Shown here: positions 26,620 through 36,500 of the stretch, piece by piece
Numbering within the stretch: the stretch's first letter is position 1
How the letters are laid out: every line of letters begins with the position of its first letter
Assembly: GCA_009911185.1 (NCBI GenBank)
Contig: QXWW01000003.1
Location: forward strand, 1 to 64,000
DNA from: Lachnospiraceae bacterium
GTDB lineage: Bacteria > Bacillota > Clostridia > Lachnospirales > Lachnospiraceae
Length of the DNA: 64,000 nt
Direction of reading: 5' to 3'
The notes under the pieces: model-generated
Databases searched by the model: none
Told to the model about the DNA's origin: nothing
The model's input: the letters and a program-made list of their open reading frames with translations, nothing else
Position numbers and translations under genes: made by a program

Positions 26620-27379
26620 CCTGGTTCAACTCCTTCCATATTTTATTAAAATAATCTTTAAATTCCGGATAATTCCTTCGTTCCAGAGGGCTGGCATTGT
26701 CTGGGAAAGAAATATCGATCACGCTTTTGATCGTTGCGGGCCGCTTGCTTAGTACCAGCACCTTGTTTCCAAGACTGACCGCTTCGGATAAATCATGTGT
26801 TACCAGAATCGCTGTTTTTTGTTCTTTTTTTATAATTGAACCGATGTCGTCTCCTACAGTCAGCCTTGTCTGGTAGTCCAGGGCAGAGAAAGGCTCATCC
26901 AGAAGCAGAAGCTCTGGTTCCAGGGCGAGAGTGCGGATCAATGCGGCGCGCTGCCTCATTCCGCCGGAAAGCTGGGAAGGTCTTGCATTTCTGAATTTGT
27001 ATAGTCCGTAGGTTTTGAGCATGTCATACACTTTTTCCCGTGCAGCGGGAGTTAGCTTTTTCTGGATTTCCAGTCCCAGCAGGACATTTTTCTCAATAGT
27101 TCGCCACTCAAACAGATGGTCATGCTGAAGCATATAGCCTATCGTTCCACTGGTTTTTTGATATAATTTTTGCCCATAAAGTAAAATAGAACCGTGTTCC
27201 GGTTCTATCAGACCTGCTAATAAAGACAGGAGGGTAGATTTGCCGCATCCGCTGGGACCGACAATTGCCAGAAAGTCACCTTTGTGAACCGTGAAATTTA
27301 TATTGGATAACGCCGGGGTTTCTCCCTGCATAGAATGATAGGAATAACCCACGTGTTTGATTTCCATTAGTTTTTCCAT
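26612..27379 (-). CDS. ABC transporter ATP-binding protein, SsuB/TauB type
   Basis: A 255-residue ATPase. Walker A is GPSGCGKSTLLSLLAG, the Q-loop lies in YMLQHDHLFEWRT, the signature is LSGGMRQRAALIRTL, and Walker B is LLLDEPFSALD. ATG at 27379 is taken because AAGGAG lies just upstream. Longer in-frame readings up to 27442 have no such site. It forms an importer with the permease gene that follows. Between it and the divergent small gene lies a palindrome suggesting local regulation. Confidence 0.92.
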   Translation of the reverse strand: MEKLMEIKHVGYSYHSMQGETPALSNINFTVHKGDFLAIVGPSGCGKSTLLSLLAGLIEPEHGSILLYGQKLYQKTSGTIGYMLQHDHLFEWRTIEKNVLLGLEIQKKLTPAAREKVYDMLKTYGLYKFRNARPSQLSGGMRQRAALIRTLALEPELLLLDEPFSALDYQTRLTVGDDIGSIIKKEQKTAILVTHDLSEAVSLGNKVLVLSKRPATIKSVIDISFPDNASPLERRNYPEFKDYFNKIWKELNQDE

Positions 27380-27496
27380 TGAAATCTCCTTATAAATACT
27401 TACCATATTGTATGAGAAAAGCGGCAGATTGTTCTCTGTCATACTTTGAGAGAGGCTGAGAAAATATTATTTTATCCAAATTTTTTCGGTATGACA

Positions 27497-27534
27497 CATT
27501 CTGTCATTTCCAAATGGTATGATATGACAGAATG
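27497..27534. promoter_or_regulatory. operator-like inverted repeat in the divergent region
   Basis: CATTCTGTCAT at 27497-27507 and ATGACAGAATG at 27524-27534 are a perfect 11-base inverted repeat. The octamer GTATGACA occurs at 27489-27496 and inverted at 27437-27444, and GTATGAT at 27517-27523. The repeats lie between the ABC importer and the divergent small gene, where a repressor could control both. Confidence 0.5.
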
Positions 27535-27552
27535 ATACAGAGAGGATGAGAA

Positions 27553-27867
27553 ATGGAAAGGAAGTACAGGAAAATGAACGTAACAGAAAGAGAATTTAAT
27601 CAGAAAGTTGTGTGGGAAACAGAGAATAAAATGGAAGCGGAAAGAAGTCTGCAGAAAGAAAAAGAAAAGACGGCAAGGCAGGAGGAATACGAAGAAAAAA
27701 TAAAAGAAGCGCTGGAAGAACTGTCCAGACTTACAATGTGTAAAGAATGGACAGAAGCCAGAGAAAAGGTGGAAGAAAATCTGAATGCCGTACAGAATAT
27801 GGCTTTCATGGAAGGCTATCTGTACGCAATCGCAGTATTGGAGGAGAGCCTTGTCCATATGAAATGA
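27553..27867 (+). CDS. small charged coiled-coil protein, function unknown
   Basis: A 104-residue protein rich in Glu, Lys and Arg. Residues about 20-60 are a continuous predicted coiled coil. A more hydrophobic C-terminal third (AFMEGYLYAIAVLEESL) resembles small helical proteins common in Clostridia. No catalytic motif is visible. The start at 27553 has GAGAGGATGAG upstream; an in-frame ATG at 27574 is an alternative. It lies opposite the ABC importer and converges with the Xre regulator, 12 bases between stops. Confidence 0.6.
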   Translation: MERKYRKMNVTEREFNQKVVWETENKMEAERSLQKEKEKTARQEEYEEKIKEALEELSRLTMCKEWTEAREKVEENLNAVQNMAFMEGYLYAIAVLEESLVHMK

Positions 27868-27879
27868 CACGGATATGAA

Positions 27880-28164
27880 TTATTCCGGATTATCTGTGAT
27901 GTCGCGGATAATCTGCTGAATATGTTCCAGTTGTGTGTCTGTCAGCCCGGTAATTTCCATGTAACGCCGGTTATCCAGTTCCAGCAAGTAATCCGTGCTT
28001 ACAGAAAAGAATTTTGCAAGTTTTACCAGCATTTCTATAGAGGGAAGGATATTATCATTTTCCCAGTTAGAAACAGTCTGCTTAGAAACATTCAGTTCCT
28101 TTGCCAGTTGGACCTGGCTTAAATTGCGGGTTATCCGTATTTTTCTGATTATTTCGCCAAACAT
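27880..28164 (-). CDS. Xre-family helix-turn-helix regulator
   Basis: A 94-residue repressor-type protein. The HTH_3 domain fills residues 5-60: LSQVQLAKELNVSKQTVSNW is the helix-turn-helix, followed by ENDNILPSIEMLVKLAKFF. The C-terminal 30 residues may dimerise. ATG at 28164 has AGGAGA six bases upstream. A TTG two codons earlier is too close to that site. Its upstream region is shared with the plus-strand WYL gene. Confidence 0.9.
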   Translation of the reverse strand: MFGEIIRKIRITRNLSQVQLAKELNVSKQTVSNWENDNILPSIEMLVKLAKFFSVSTDYLLELDNRRYMEITGLTDTQLEHIQQIIRDITDNPE

Positions 28165-28215
28165 GTGCAATCTCCTTTTGATAGTTTATCTTTTAAACTA
28201 CTTAAATATAAAATA

Positions 28216-28243
28216 TTTACAAAATACAAAAGTATGATAATAT
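28216..28243 (+). promoter_or_regulatory. candidate promoter towards the WYL/dynamin operon
   Basis: TTTACA at 28216-28221 and TAATAT at 28238-28243 are spaced 16 bases. Transcription would start near 28250, giving a leader of about 170 bases before the WYL gene. AAGGAG at 28251-28256 lies right at the start of this leader but has no ATG behind it. Confidence 0.4.
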
Positions 28244-28290
28244 ATAGTATAAGGAGATTTTTACGGCTGATTCTTCAATCAAAAATTCTG

Positions 28291-28371
28291 CCGCAGGCAG
28301 CGGGGTATTTGCGCCTCACGGCAACGGTCAAATTTTCATACAGGCTTGACGATTTCCCTCATTGCCTGCGG
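28291..28371. repeat. inverted repeat in the WYL leader
   Basis: CCGCAGGCA at 28291-28299 and TGCCTGCGG at 28363-28371 are perfect 9-base arms about 63 bases apart. They may pair in the leader RNA or serve as separated protein-binding sites. No T-run follows, so this is not a classic terminator. Confidence 0.45.
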
Positions 28372-28423
28372 GAATAAAATTGTAAAATATAAGCTGAACG
28401 CAAGAAAAATTTGGAGGTTATAA

Positions 28424-29374
28424 ATGGACAATGGAAAGATACACAGGGTGCTTGGCATTTACACAAGATTAAGAGAGGGCTATCTGGTAAATAAGGCAGA
28501 AGAAGCACAAAATTATGGCGTGAATGAGAGGACAATCCAACGAGACATTGATGATATCAGAAATTTTATGGATTCCGATATGGAACATACAGGGATTGTC
28601 AACGCGGTGGTCTATGACCACAAAGACAAGGGATATCGTCTGGAGCGCATCTATCAGTTGAAGCTTACAAATGGGGAGATTCTGGCTATCTGCAAAATCC
28701 TGCTTGACAGCCGGGCATTGCGCAAGGAAGAAATGTCGGAAATACTTGATAAACTGATTTCCTGCTGTGTTCCTCAAAAGAATCAGAAACTTGTGAAAGA
28801 ACTGATCAGAAATGAAGAATTTCATTATGTGGAGCCGAGACATAAAACAAAATTTCTGGATACGATGTGGGAGATTGGACAAGCAGTCAGAAATTGCCAG
28901 TGTATCGTGATGGATTATTTGAGAACGAAAGATAAAACGGTAGTCAGGCGGAAGGTAAAGCCCGTTGCGATTATGTTTTCGGAATATTATTTTTATCTGA
29001 CCGCTTTTATTGATGATAAAGAGATTCAAAAAGATTTTGATGTGATAAATGATGCTTTCCCTACAATTTACCGAATTGACCGCATCAAAGGTATACAGAT
29101 AACGCAGGAACGGTTTCACATTCCGTACAGCAGCCGGTTTGAGGAAGGGGAATTTCGTAAGAGAGTACAATTTATGTATGGCGGAACGCTGCAAAAAATT
29201 AAGTTCCGGTATTTTGGCAATGATATAGACGCTGTGCTGGACAGGCTTCCAACGGCAAAAATTTTGGAAAATGACAGAGGAATTTATACACTCCGCGCAG
29301 AAGTATTCGGCAAGGGGATTGATATGTGGCTGAAAAGCCAGGGAGAGATGATTGAGGTATTAGAGCGCGTTTGA
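28424..29374 (+). CDS. WYL-domain transcriptional regulator
   Basis: A 316-residue regulator. The N-terminal winged helix-turn-helix (about 1-65) includes VNERTIQRDIDDIRNFM. The WYL domain (about 140-215) has SEYYFYLTAFID at its signature and RRKVKPVAIMF before it. A WCX-like C-terminal domain is at about 235-310. WYL regulators sense nucleic acid or other ligands and control many anti-phage systems, usually as repressors. ATG at 28424 has TTGGAGG upstream. It is 42 bases before the first dynamin-like gene and probably controls the operon and itself. Confidence 0.9.
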   Translation: MDNGKIHRVLGIYTRLREGYLVNKAEEAQNYGVNERTIQRDIDDIRNFMDSDMEHTGIVNAVVYDHKDKGYRLERIYQLKLTNGEILAICKILLDSRALRKEEMSEILDKLISCCVPQKNQKLVKELIRNEEFHYVEPRHKTKFLDTMWEIGQAVRNCQCIVMDYLRTKDKTVVRRKVKPVAIMFSEYYFYLTAFIDDKEIQKDFDVINDAFPTIYRIDRIKGIQITQERFHIPYSSRFEEGEFRKRVQFMYGGTLQKIKFRYFGNDIDAVLDRLPTAKILENDRGIYTLRAEVFGKGIDMWLKSQGEMIEVLERV

Positions 29375-29416
29375 AAACGCTTTGACGTACCGTAAAATAC
29401 AAACGGAGGAAATCGT

Positions 29417-30724
29417 ATGACGGAGGAAACAGTGTTATTTGCTTCAGCAGTGGATTTAAGCAGGCATCCCATGAAATATGAGAAAAGTAAACGCAGGGAG
29501 CAGTATTATTTAATATTAGAATACTTTGTAAAAAAACAGCTTGATAATAAGTTTACGGCTGCGCGTTTGCAGCAATATCGGGCAAAACTGCAGATTAAAG
29601 ACCAACCGGCAAAAGCAGATACGAAAATAACAGCAAATATTCAGTCCATGATAAACAGCCGTGTCCAGCCATGGAGAAAAAAATACCGTTACTGGCTTAT
29701 GTGTGATATCGCCCTGATTGTTATGGACGGGCAATTGATAGATCGTGCGGCGGAAGAACTGACGTCGTATATGACGAAACGCCAGCAGCAGAAATTTGCA
29801 GTATTATTAAGAGCGCTGAAAGATGATAGCGCAGATGTTTCCGCGCTTGCATTTGCCGAAAAAATGGTCGAACAATACCGGAAAAACCGCAGATTTGGCG
29901 AACAGATTCTGCACAGATATATTGTGACCGCAAATATGAGCGCGGGAAAATCGACTTTGATTAATGCGCTTATCGGCAAACCTCTGGCGAGAACCTCTCA
30001 GGAAGTCTGCACTGGCAACGCCTGCTATCTGTATAATAAAGTATTTGAGGACGGCAGGATTCATCTGGAAAACGATACTTTTACCATAAATGCCGCGCAT
30101 AAAGAACTCAGCAATTTCTCCTGGGATCGAAAAACCAGCATCGCGGCTTATTTTCATACACTGGAACATACGGAAAAACGTCTGTGCATTATTGATACGC
30201 CGGGAGTTAATTCAGCAGTCAACCGCAATCATGGAAAAATATCCCGTGAAGCGTTAAGCACGGAAGCTTATGAAAAAGCAATTTATGTGCTCAACGCAAA
30301 TAAATTGGGAACGGAAGAGGAAATTGCGCATCTTAGATGGGTTTCAGAAAATGTGCCGAAGGAAAAAATGATTTTTGTGCTGAATAAGCTTGACGACTTT
30401 AAGGCCGCGGACGACAATATACAAGATAGTATAGAAGGTGTAAAAAACGATCTGGCGGAGCTTGGTTTTGAACGTCCGCTTATTTGTCCCATATCCGCAT
30501 ATTTTGCTCTGCTTATTAAGATGAAGGCCGGCGGTGCGCAGATGACGGAGGATGAGCAGGACGAATATGCGCTCTATCTGAAAAAATTTATGAAACCGGC
30601 GTACGATCTTTCAAAATATTATGAGAATATTCAAACAGAAGCTGGCGACAGCGAGATTTTATCAATGAGCAAAAAATGCGGACTGTATGGTCTGGAAAAA
30701 ATTTTATATGGAGGCACAACATGA
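29417..30724 (+). CDS. dynamin-like GTPase, short
   Basis: A 435-residue GTPase. An N-terminal helical region of about 165 residues precedes the GTPase core. G1 is NMSAGKST (Lys178), G3 is DTPG at 260-263, and G4 is NKLD at 323-326. The NxSAGKST form of the P-loop is typical of bacterial dynamin-like proteins. The protein ends soon after the GTPase domain, without the long helical stalk of full dynamins. It may therefore pair with the longer GTPase encoded next, with which it overlaps by 4 bases (ATGA). Good ribosome site GGAGG before ATG 29417. Confidence 0.85.
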   Translation: MTEETVLFASAVDLSRHPMKYEKSKRREQYYLILEYFVKKQLDNKFTAARLQQYRAKLQIKDQPAKADTKITANIQSMINSRVQPWRKKYRYWLMCDIALIVMDGQLIDRAAEELTSYMTKRQQQKFAVLLRALKDDSADVSALAFAEKMVEQYRKNRRFGEQILHRYIVTANMSAGKSTLINALIGKPLARTSQEVCTGNACYLYNKVFEDGRIHLENDTFTINAAHKELSNFSWDRKTSIAAYFHTLEHTEKRLCIIDTPGVNSAVNRNHGKISREALSTEAYEKAIYVLNANKLGTEEEIAHLRWVSENVPKEKMIFVLNKLDDFKAADDNIQDSIEGVKNDLAELGFERPLICPISAYFALLIKMKAGGAQMTEDEQDEYALYLKKFMKPAYDLSKYYENIQTEAGDSEILSMSKKCGLYGLEKILYGGTT

Positions 30725-33021
30725 AAAAAGTATTTATTAAGTACAATCCCTATAACCTTGAAACAGAGATAACCGTGGACGGCAAAAAATTAGCCCAGAA
30801 CAGTAAGCTTGGCGAAAAAGCGGCGCCAGGATCGCGGCTTCAGGAGTGGGTAGAAGAATTGCCGGATATTCTGATTGATGAATACAATGATACAGATTTT
30901 GAGATTTTGTTCCACGGCACGCTTCTGGATTTTGAAGATCTTACAGAAGTATTTACGTCGGCCTATGAGAAAGGGAAATTGACGGCAACGCTTGACCGGA
31001 AACCGGCGAAGGAAACTTCCGATAAAGAGAGCTTGATTGATGATGTGTTTGAGGAAATTCAGAAAGGGCCTTTTGACGAATTGCGGGATGTAGAGATAAT
31101 AAGCGCGTTCCAGCATGCAAAAAGCAGCGACTTTGAAGTATGCGTAGTGGCGACCATGAGCGCTGGAAAGTCCACCCTGATTAATTCCATGCTCCGCGTC
31201 AAGCTTATGCCTTCCAAGCAGGAAGCCTGTACGGCAATTATTACCAGGATTAAAGACGCCTCTGTTGACGGCAACTGCTGGCAGGCGGAGGTATATAACA
31301 AAGAAAACAGAATGATTGAGTCACATGAAGAGCTGTCTTATACGACAATGGAACGGCTGAATGGGGACGAAAGCGTATCCGTCATAAAAGTAAATGGAAA
31401 TATTCCCTTTGTCTCGGCGGAGGACGTATCACTTGTGTTGATTGACACGCCTGGCCCGAATAATTCCAGGGATCCGGAACATAAAAAGGTGCAGAGCGAG
31501 TTCTTAAGTAAGTCTTCAAAATCGCTGGTGCTGTATATTATGGAGGGCACCTTTGGCTCGGATGACGATAACAATTTACTGAATCGCGTTGCCGAAAGTA
31601 TGGAGGTTGGCGGAAAACAGTCAAAAGACAGATTTATTTTTGTGGTAAATAAGATGGACGACCGCAGAAAGGAAGATGGAGACACCGAGCAGACATTGGA
31701 ACGGGTGCGCGCTTATCTGAAAAGGCACGGAATTACGAATCCCAATTTATTCCCGGCCGCCGCGCTTCCGGCATTGAATATCCGCCTGATTGCAGAAGGT
31801 GCAGAAGTGGACGAGGATACTTTGGATGAGACGGAAATGAAAGTTCGTAAATTAAACAGGAAAAATAATGAGTCTCTTCATTTTGAACGCTATGCTTCCC
31901 TGCCGTTAAGCGTACGCGGAGACATTAACAGGCAACTTGACGAGGCCAAAGAAATGGGGGATACGCATACAGAAGCCCTGATACATACAGGAGTTGTTTC
32001 CATTGAAGCCGCAATACGCCAGTATGTACAAAAATATGCCAAAACGGCAAAAATTAAAAACATTGTGGATACTTTTATGCATAAGCTGGACGAGGTAGGG
32101 TGTTTTGAAGAGACGAAACGGGAATTGGCGAAAAATCGTGATGAAAATGAACAAATTGTAAAGCATATTGCGCTTATTCGCAAAAATGTCGATGATGTAA
32201 AATCAGCAAAGAAATTTAAAGATGCCGTGGATGACGCGGTGGTCAGAGTAAACGACGAAGCCCGGGATGTGATAGACGGCATCGTACAAAAATATCAGGC
32301 CCGTATTACGAAGCGTATTGACGATGTGCGCGGGGAAGAGTTGGATGTAGATGAGGCAAAATATGAAGTAGAGAGGCTGGAAAGGTTTGCAAGAAAACTG
32401 GAGCCGGATTTTCAGACGGAGATGGACGATTTAATTCGGGAAAATCTTTTGAATACGAGCAGCGCGCTTTTGGAGGAGTACAAAAACAGGCTGGCTTCTT
32501 TGACACAGGAACTGGACGCAGGAGGGCTTTCCGGCATTAACATTGACCCGCTGAAGATTATGGGAGGAAGCATGGTATCTGCAGATGATTTTTCTATCAA
32601 TAGGCTGATTCAATCCAAGGAGGTTGAAGATGGAAAAGAGTGGGTAGAGAATACCTCGAAGAAATGGTATAAGCCCTGGACATGGTTCCAGGAAAAAGGG
32701 TATTACCGTACCAGGTACAAGACGGTGAAATTTGTTGACGGATCTGAGCTGGCACAGGAGTTTTTGGCGCCCATCCAGGAGATTGTATTTGACAATGGAG
32801 ACGCTGCCTGCAAACATGCATTAAAGCAGTCAAATAGAATAGCCGCTTTATTTAATCAGGAATTTAAACGTTTGGACGATGTGTTAAAGGACAAGCTGAG
32901 AGAACTGGAAAGCTTTGCGACCGATAAGGAGAAAGCAGAAGAACGCATGAAAGAGTCCGAGCGTAAACTGGCATGGCTTGAAACTATTAAAGCAAAAGTT
33001 GAATCAATACTTGAAATTTAA
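30721..33021 (+). CDS. dynamin-like GTPase, long
   Basis: A 766-residue protein. About 100 N-terminal residues form a small beta-rich domain. The GTPase core has G1 TMSAGKST (Lys150), G3 DTPGPN at 242-247 and G4 NKMD at 310-313. A long helical stalk follows (about 400-600). A Trp/Tyr-rich segment near 640-665 (KKWYKPWTWFQEKGYYR) could touch membrane. A final coiled coil ends the chain. ATG at 30721 with GGAGG ten bases upstream is chosen; the in-frame region before it overlaps the first GTPase. Paired long and short dynamins are expected to assemble on membranes. Confidence 0.87.
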   Translation: MKKVFIKYNPYNLETEITVDGKKLAQNSKLGEKAAPGSRLQEWVEELPDILIDEYNDTDFEILFHGTLLDFEDLTEVFTSAYEKGKLTATLDRKPAKETSDKESLIDDVFEEIQKGPFDELRDVEIISAFQHAKSSDFEVCVVATMSAGKSTLINSMLRVKLMPSKQEACTAIITRIKDASVDGNCWQAEVYNKENRMIESHEELSYTTMERLNGDESVSVIKVNGNIPFVSAEDVSLVLIDTPGPNNSRDPEHKKVQSEFLSKSSKSLVLYIMEGTFGSDDDNNLLNRVAESMEVGGKQSKDRFIFVVNKMDDRRKEDGDTEQTLERVRAYLKRHGITNPNLFPAAALPALNIRLIAEGAEVDEDTLDETEMKVRKLNRKNNESLHFERYASLPLSVRGDINRQLDEAKEMGDTHTEALIHTGVVSIEAAIRQYVQKYAKTAKIKNIVDTFMHKLDEVGCFEETKRELAKNRDENEQIVKHIALIRKNVDDVKSAKKFKDAVDDAVVRVNDEARDVIDGIVQKYQARITKRIDDVRGEELDVDEAKYEVERLERFARKLEPDFQTEMDDLIRENLLNTSSALLEEYKNRLASLTQELDAGGLSGINIDPLKIMGGSMVSADDFSINRLIQSKEVEDGKEWVENTSKKWYKPWTWFQEKGYYRTRYKTVKFVDGSELAQEFLAPIQEIVFDNGDAACKHALKQSNRIAALFNQEFKRLDDVLKDKLRELESFATDKEKAEERMKESERKLAWLETIKAKVESILEI

Positions 33022-33035
33022 AGGAGGTACTGAAT

Positions 33036-33593
33036 ATGGCCTTAACAAACGCTTTTTACGAAGCTGTAAACAAGGGAAATGTGCGCCGCATCCGTATTAT
33101 GATGAAAGACAGCCTTTTGGTAGATCCCAGCTTTTTGGAATTTCGGGAGATGGAAAGAGCCGCCGCTTCTGTAAGAGGTCTGTATGACCCGCATGATGGG
33201 CGTGTGTTTGAGAATAATAAGGAAGCCTGGGATGATAATTACATGGACAGGCAGATGGTTCAGGTGATTAGCAATTTCTCTCATGAACGCATCGAACATT
33301 TAAAAGAGGTGGTGCATTATCTGCGTCCGGCAGCGCAAGGCAGCGGCAAAACAGAAAGAAAAAATGGTTCTTCGCCAAAATGGCGCCGTGAAGAAAGTTA
33401 TGAAGAACAGAAGCGGCGCGATCAGCAGGAAGGAAGATATTTAGGCGCGAAAGTTGCCGGAGGAGCGGTTGCCGGAGCAATTGTGGGAAGCGCCGCTGCC
33501 TGGGCGTCCGGAGTAACGGTTGCCGGAGGAGCGGTTGTTGGCGCGTTTATAGGAGGAACGGCGGTTTATCTTATCACAAACGGAGGAAAGTAA
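33036..33593 (+). CDS. unknown protein with C-terminal glycine-zipper membrane segment
   Basis: A 185-residue protein. The N-terminal 95 residues are soluble and helical (VRRIRIMMKDSLLVDPSFLEF), with no domain I recognise. A charged linker (about 100-135) follows. The C-terminal 50 residues are a Gly/Ala-rich hydrophobic hairpin (AGGAVAGAIVGSAAAWASG, then AGGAVVGAFIGGTAVYLI), a glycine-zipper pattern seen in pore-forming or membrane-inserting proteins. It lies 14 bases after the long dynamin and one base before the HerA-like gene, with AAAGGAGG upstream. The context suggests a membrane partner of the system. Confidence 0.75.
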   Translation: MALTNAFYEAVNKGNVRRIRIMMKDSLLVDPSFLEFREMERAAASVRGLYDPHDGRVFENNKEAWDDNYMDRQMVQVISNFSHERIEHLKEVVHYLRPAAQGSGKTERKNGSSPKWRREESYEEQKRRDQQEGRYLGAKVAGGAVAGAIVGSAAAWASGVTVAGGAVVGAFIGGTAVYLITNGGK

Positions 33594-33594
33594 A

Positions 33595-36500
33595 ATGAGC
33601 GACATGGTGATACTCGGGGGAAAAGAGAGCCGGCCGGCGATGGCAGAGAAAATAGAAAGTATGCAGATTCAGCCGCCGCAAAGCAATGTGCCCAGTTATA
33701 AATCTCTTCAGTCTGGGCTTGCAGAGGCCAGCAGGCTGGTGGATGATATCGTACTGAAAAAATATCTCCATAAACTTACAGAGCTTGAAATTATTCCTTT
33801 GGATGACAGCTTAAAAAAAATCAGCGACATCCGTCTTTTTCGCATAACGGAAATGGTATATCAGAAAAATGAATATTCTACTTATAAATTTGCGTCTGTT
33901 TTTAATGCGGTGCAGAATCTCAACTGCGGTGTGTTTATTGTTGTCGACAGCAATGAGAAAAAAACGGATTTTTATATGGGCGTTCGTTCTCTGGACGACA
34001 AACGCACCACCAAATCTTTAAAAGATACTCTAAAGAATGCTTTGAGCGGGCAATTTCCAGGCGTAAAGACGGAAGATATGCTGGACCCGGAAGCGGAGGT
34101 TTTTCTGGAAAATATTGTCTCCAGGAATATTGCAAGCGTTTCCTGCGTGGCTAAGAATAAGGACAGAGAATTTAAAGATAACGAGACGTTTATCCAGGGG
34201 ATGGAAAAGTTGGCGCTGGCAATGCAGGGACAGGAGTATACGGCAGTTATACTTGCCAGGAGCACGCCCATAGAGCAGTTGGAGGAAACGCGCCGGGCGT
34301 ATGAGATGATTTATACGCAGTTATCGCCGTTTGCGAATATGCAGATGTCTTATGGCAGCAATACCGCCTTAAATATCTCGGAGGCATTTTCACATGGCAC
34401 CACGTCGGGTTCTTCCCATTCCGTGAATACCTCTGTTCAGACAGGGACAAGCCGCTCCACAGCCTCCTCACAGAGTCGTTCCACAACGAAAACAGATTCT
34501 CTGGGAGCTTTGGCAAAGAGTCTGGGAACGGCCGCGCTGGGCGTTGCCAGCCTGGTGACCGCGCCGCTGACCGGAGGCGCAAGTATCGCGGCGGCAGGTG
34601 CAATTATGGCAGGGCAGATCGGCATAAATGCATATAATCCAAAATCCAGGACAGACGGTACTTCAATCACGGAAACGGATGCAGAAAGCCGTTCCGAATC
34701 ACATGGAGAAACGGATACGGTCAGCGACAGCAGAACAGAGAGCAGAACGTATACAAAAGGGGTTACCCGCAGTTCTTCTGATAATATGCAGCTTGCGGTA
34801 CAGAATAAATCTCTGCTCAACACATTAGAAAGAATCGATTCGCAGTTGAAGCGTATTGACGAATGCGAGAGCATCGGCATGTGGGAATGCGCCGCATATT
34901 TTCTTGCCGACAGCCAGGAAACGGCAGAAATGGCGGCCGGTACCTACAAGGCATTGATGAAGGGAGAAAAGTCAGGCGTTGAAATGTCTGCCATAAATTT
35001 CTGGGGAAGGCAGGAGGGGGATAAGCTGGCAAAATTGCGTGATTATATTACGAATTTCGTTCATCCGGTGTTTGCATATTCTTCCGCTACGGTATCCGTT
35101 CCCGTGACAGCGTCCTCTCTTGTAAGCAGCAATGAGCTTGCGATTCAGATGGGACTGCCCAGAAAATCTGTCTGTGGCTTTCCCGTCATTGAACATGCGG
35201 ATTTTGGAAAAGAAGTGGTCAGATACGATAAGAAGCTGCATAAGAAAGAGTTCTGTCTCGGAAGTATTTTCAGTATGGGAAAAGAAACGGAAACAGCTAT
35301 TAATTTAGACGGTGATTCTCTGACCATGCATACGTTTGTGACAGGTTCCACCGGCTCAGGCAAAAGCAATACGGTATATGAAATCCTGAACCAGTTAAGA
35401 ACGCTGTACGACACACCGTTTCTGGTTATCGAGCCGGCGAAAGGAGAATATAAGAATGTATTCGGGCAGTTTGCAGATGTGAAGGTTTATGGGACAAATC
35501 CGAAAAAGACAGCTTTACTGCGGATAAATCCTTTTCGTTTTCCCGCGGACGTCCATGTTTTAGAGCATTTGGACAGACTGGTGGAACTTTTTAATGTGTG
35601 CTGGCCGATGTACGCCGCGATGCCCGCCATCCTCAAAGAAGCAATGGAAAAATCCTATGCGGCGTGCGGTTGGAACTTGGAAACCTCAGAAAATTCCAAA
35701 GGAAATAAGTATCCTAATTTTGCTGATTTACTGGAACAGATTGAAGCCGTTATCAATGAATCCCAGTATTCCTCGGACAGTAAAGGAGATTATTCGGGAG
35801 CCTTACTGACACGTGTTCGTTCTCTGACAAATGGCCTGAATGGACTTATTTTCTGTAATGACGATTTAGAAGGACGTGAGTTATTTGACAGGAGCGTGAT
35901 CGTCGACTTAAGCCGGATAGGTTCCACAGAGACAAAATCTCTGATTATGGGCCTTCTGGTTATGAAATTGAATGAATACCGTATGTCGTCGGGCAAAATA
36001 AACAGCCCGCTGTGGCATATTACCGTATTGGAAGAAGCGCACAATCTGTTGAAGCGGACGTCAACGGAGCAATCTTCGGAAGGAGCGAATCTTCTGGGAA
36101 AATCGGTTGAATTGTTAGCAAATTCCATTGCGGAAATGAGAACTTATGGGGAAGGGTTTATCATTGCCGATCAGTCGCCCGGTTTACTGGATATGTCCGT
36201 AATACGAAATACCAACACAAAGATTATTCTGCGGCTTCCGGATAAGAGCGACCGTGAACTTGTAGGGTTTGCAGCCGGTCTTGACGAGGAACAAATTGAG
36301 GAACTTTCGAAACTAAAACGAGGCGTGGCCGCCGTATATCAGAATGACTGGGTGGAACCGGTGCTGGTGCAGGTAAGTAAATGCGAGGTAATGGAGAAAC
36401 CGTATCAGTTTTCTGGCGAGGATGATAATATTGATTGCTTTCATCTCCGTTCACAGCTTATAAATTTTCTGATACAGGGAAGGGTCAATGAGAAATTGGA

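Noticed and set aside
27380-27552. Thiamine (TPP) riboswitch before the SsuB/SsuC-like genes
   Set aside because: A CTGAGA string is present but the rest of the TPP consensus is missing; the region is better explained by a palindromic operator.
28469-29194. 241-codon minus-strand open frame across the WYL gene
   Set aside because: Complement of a clear WYL regulator; no start site or domain.
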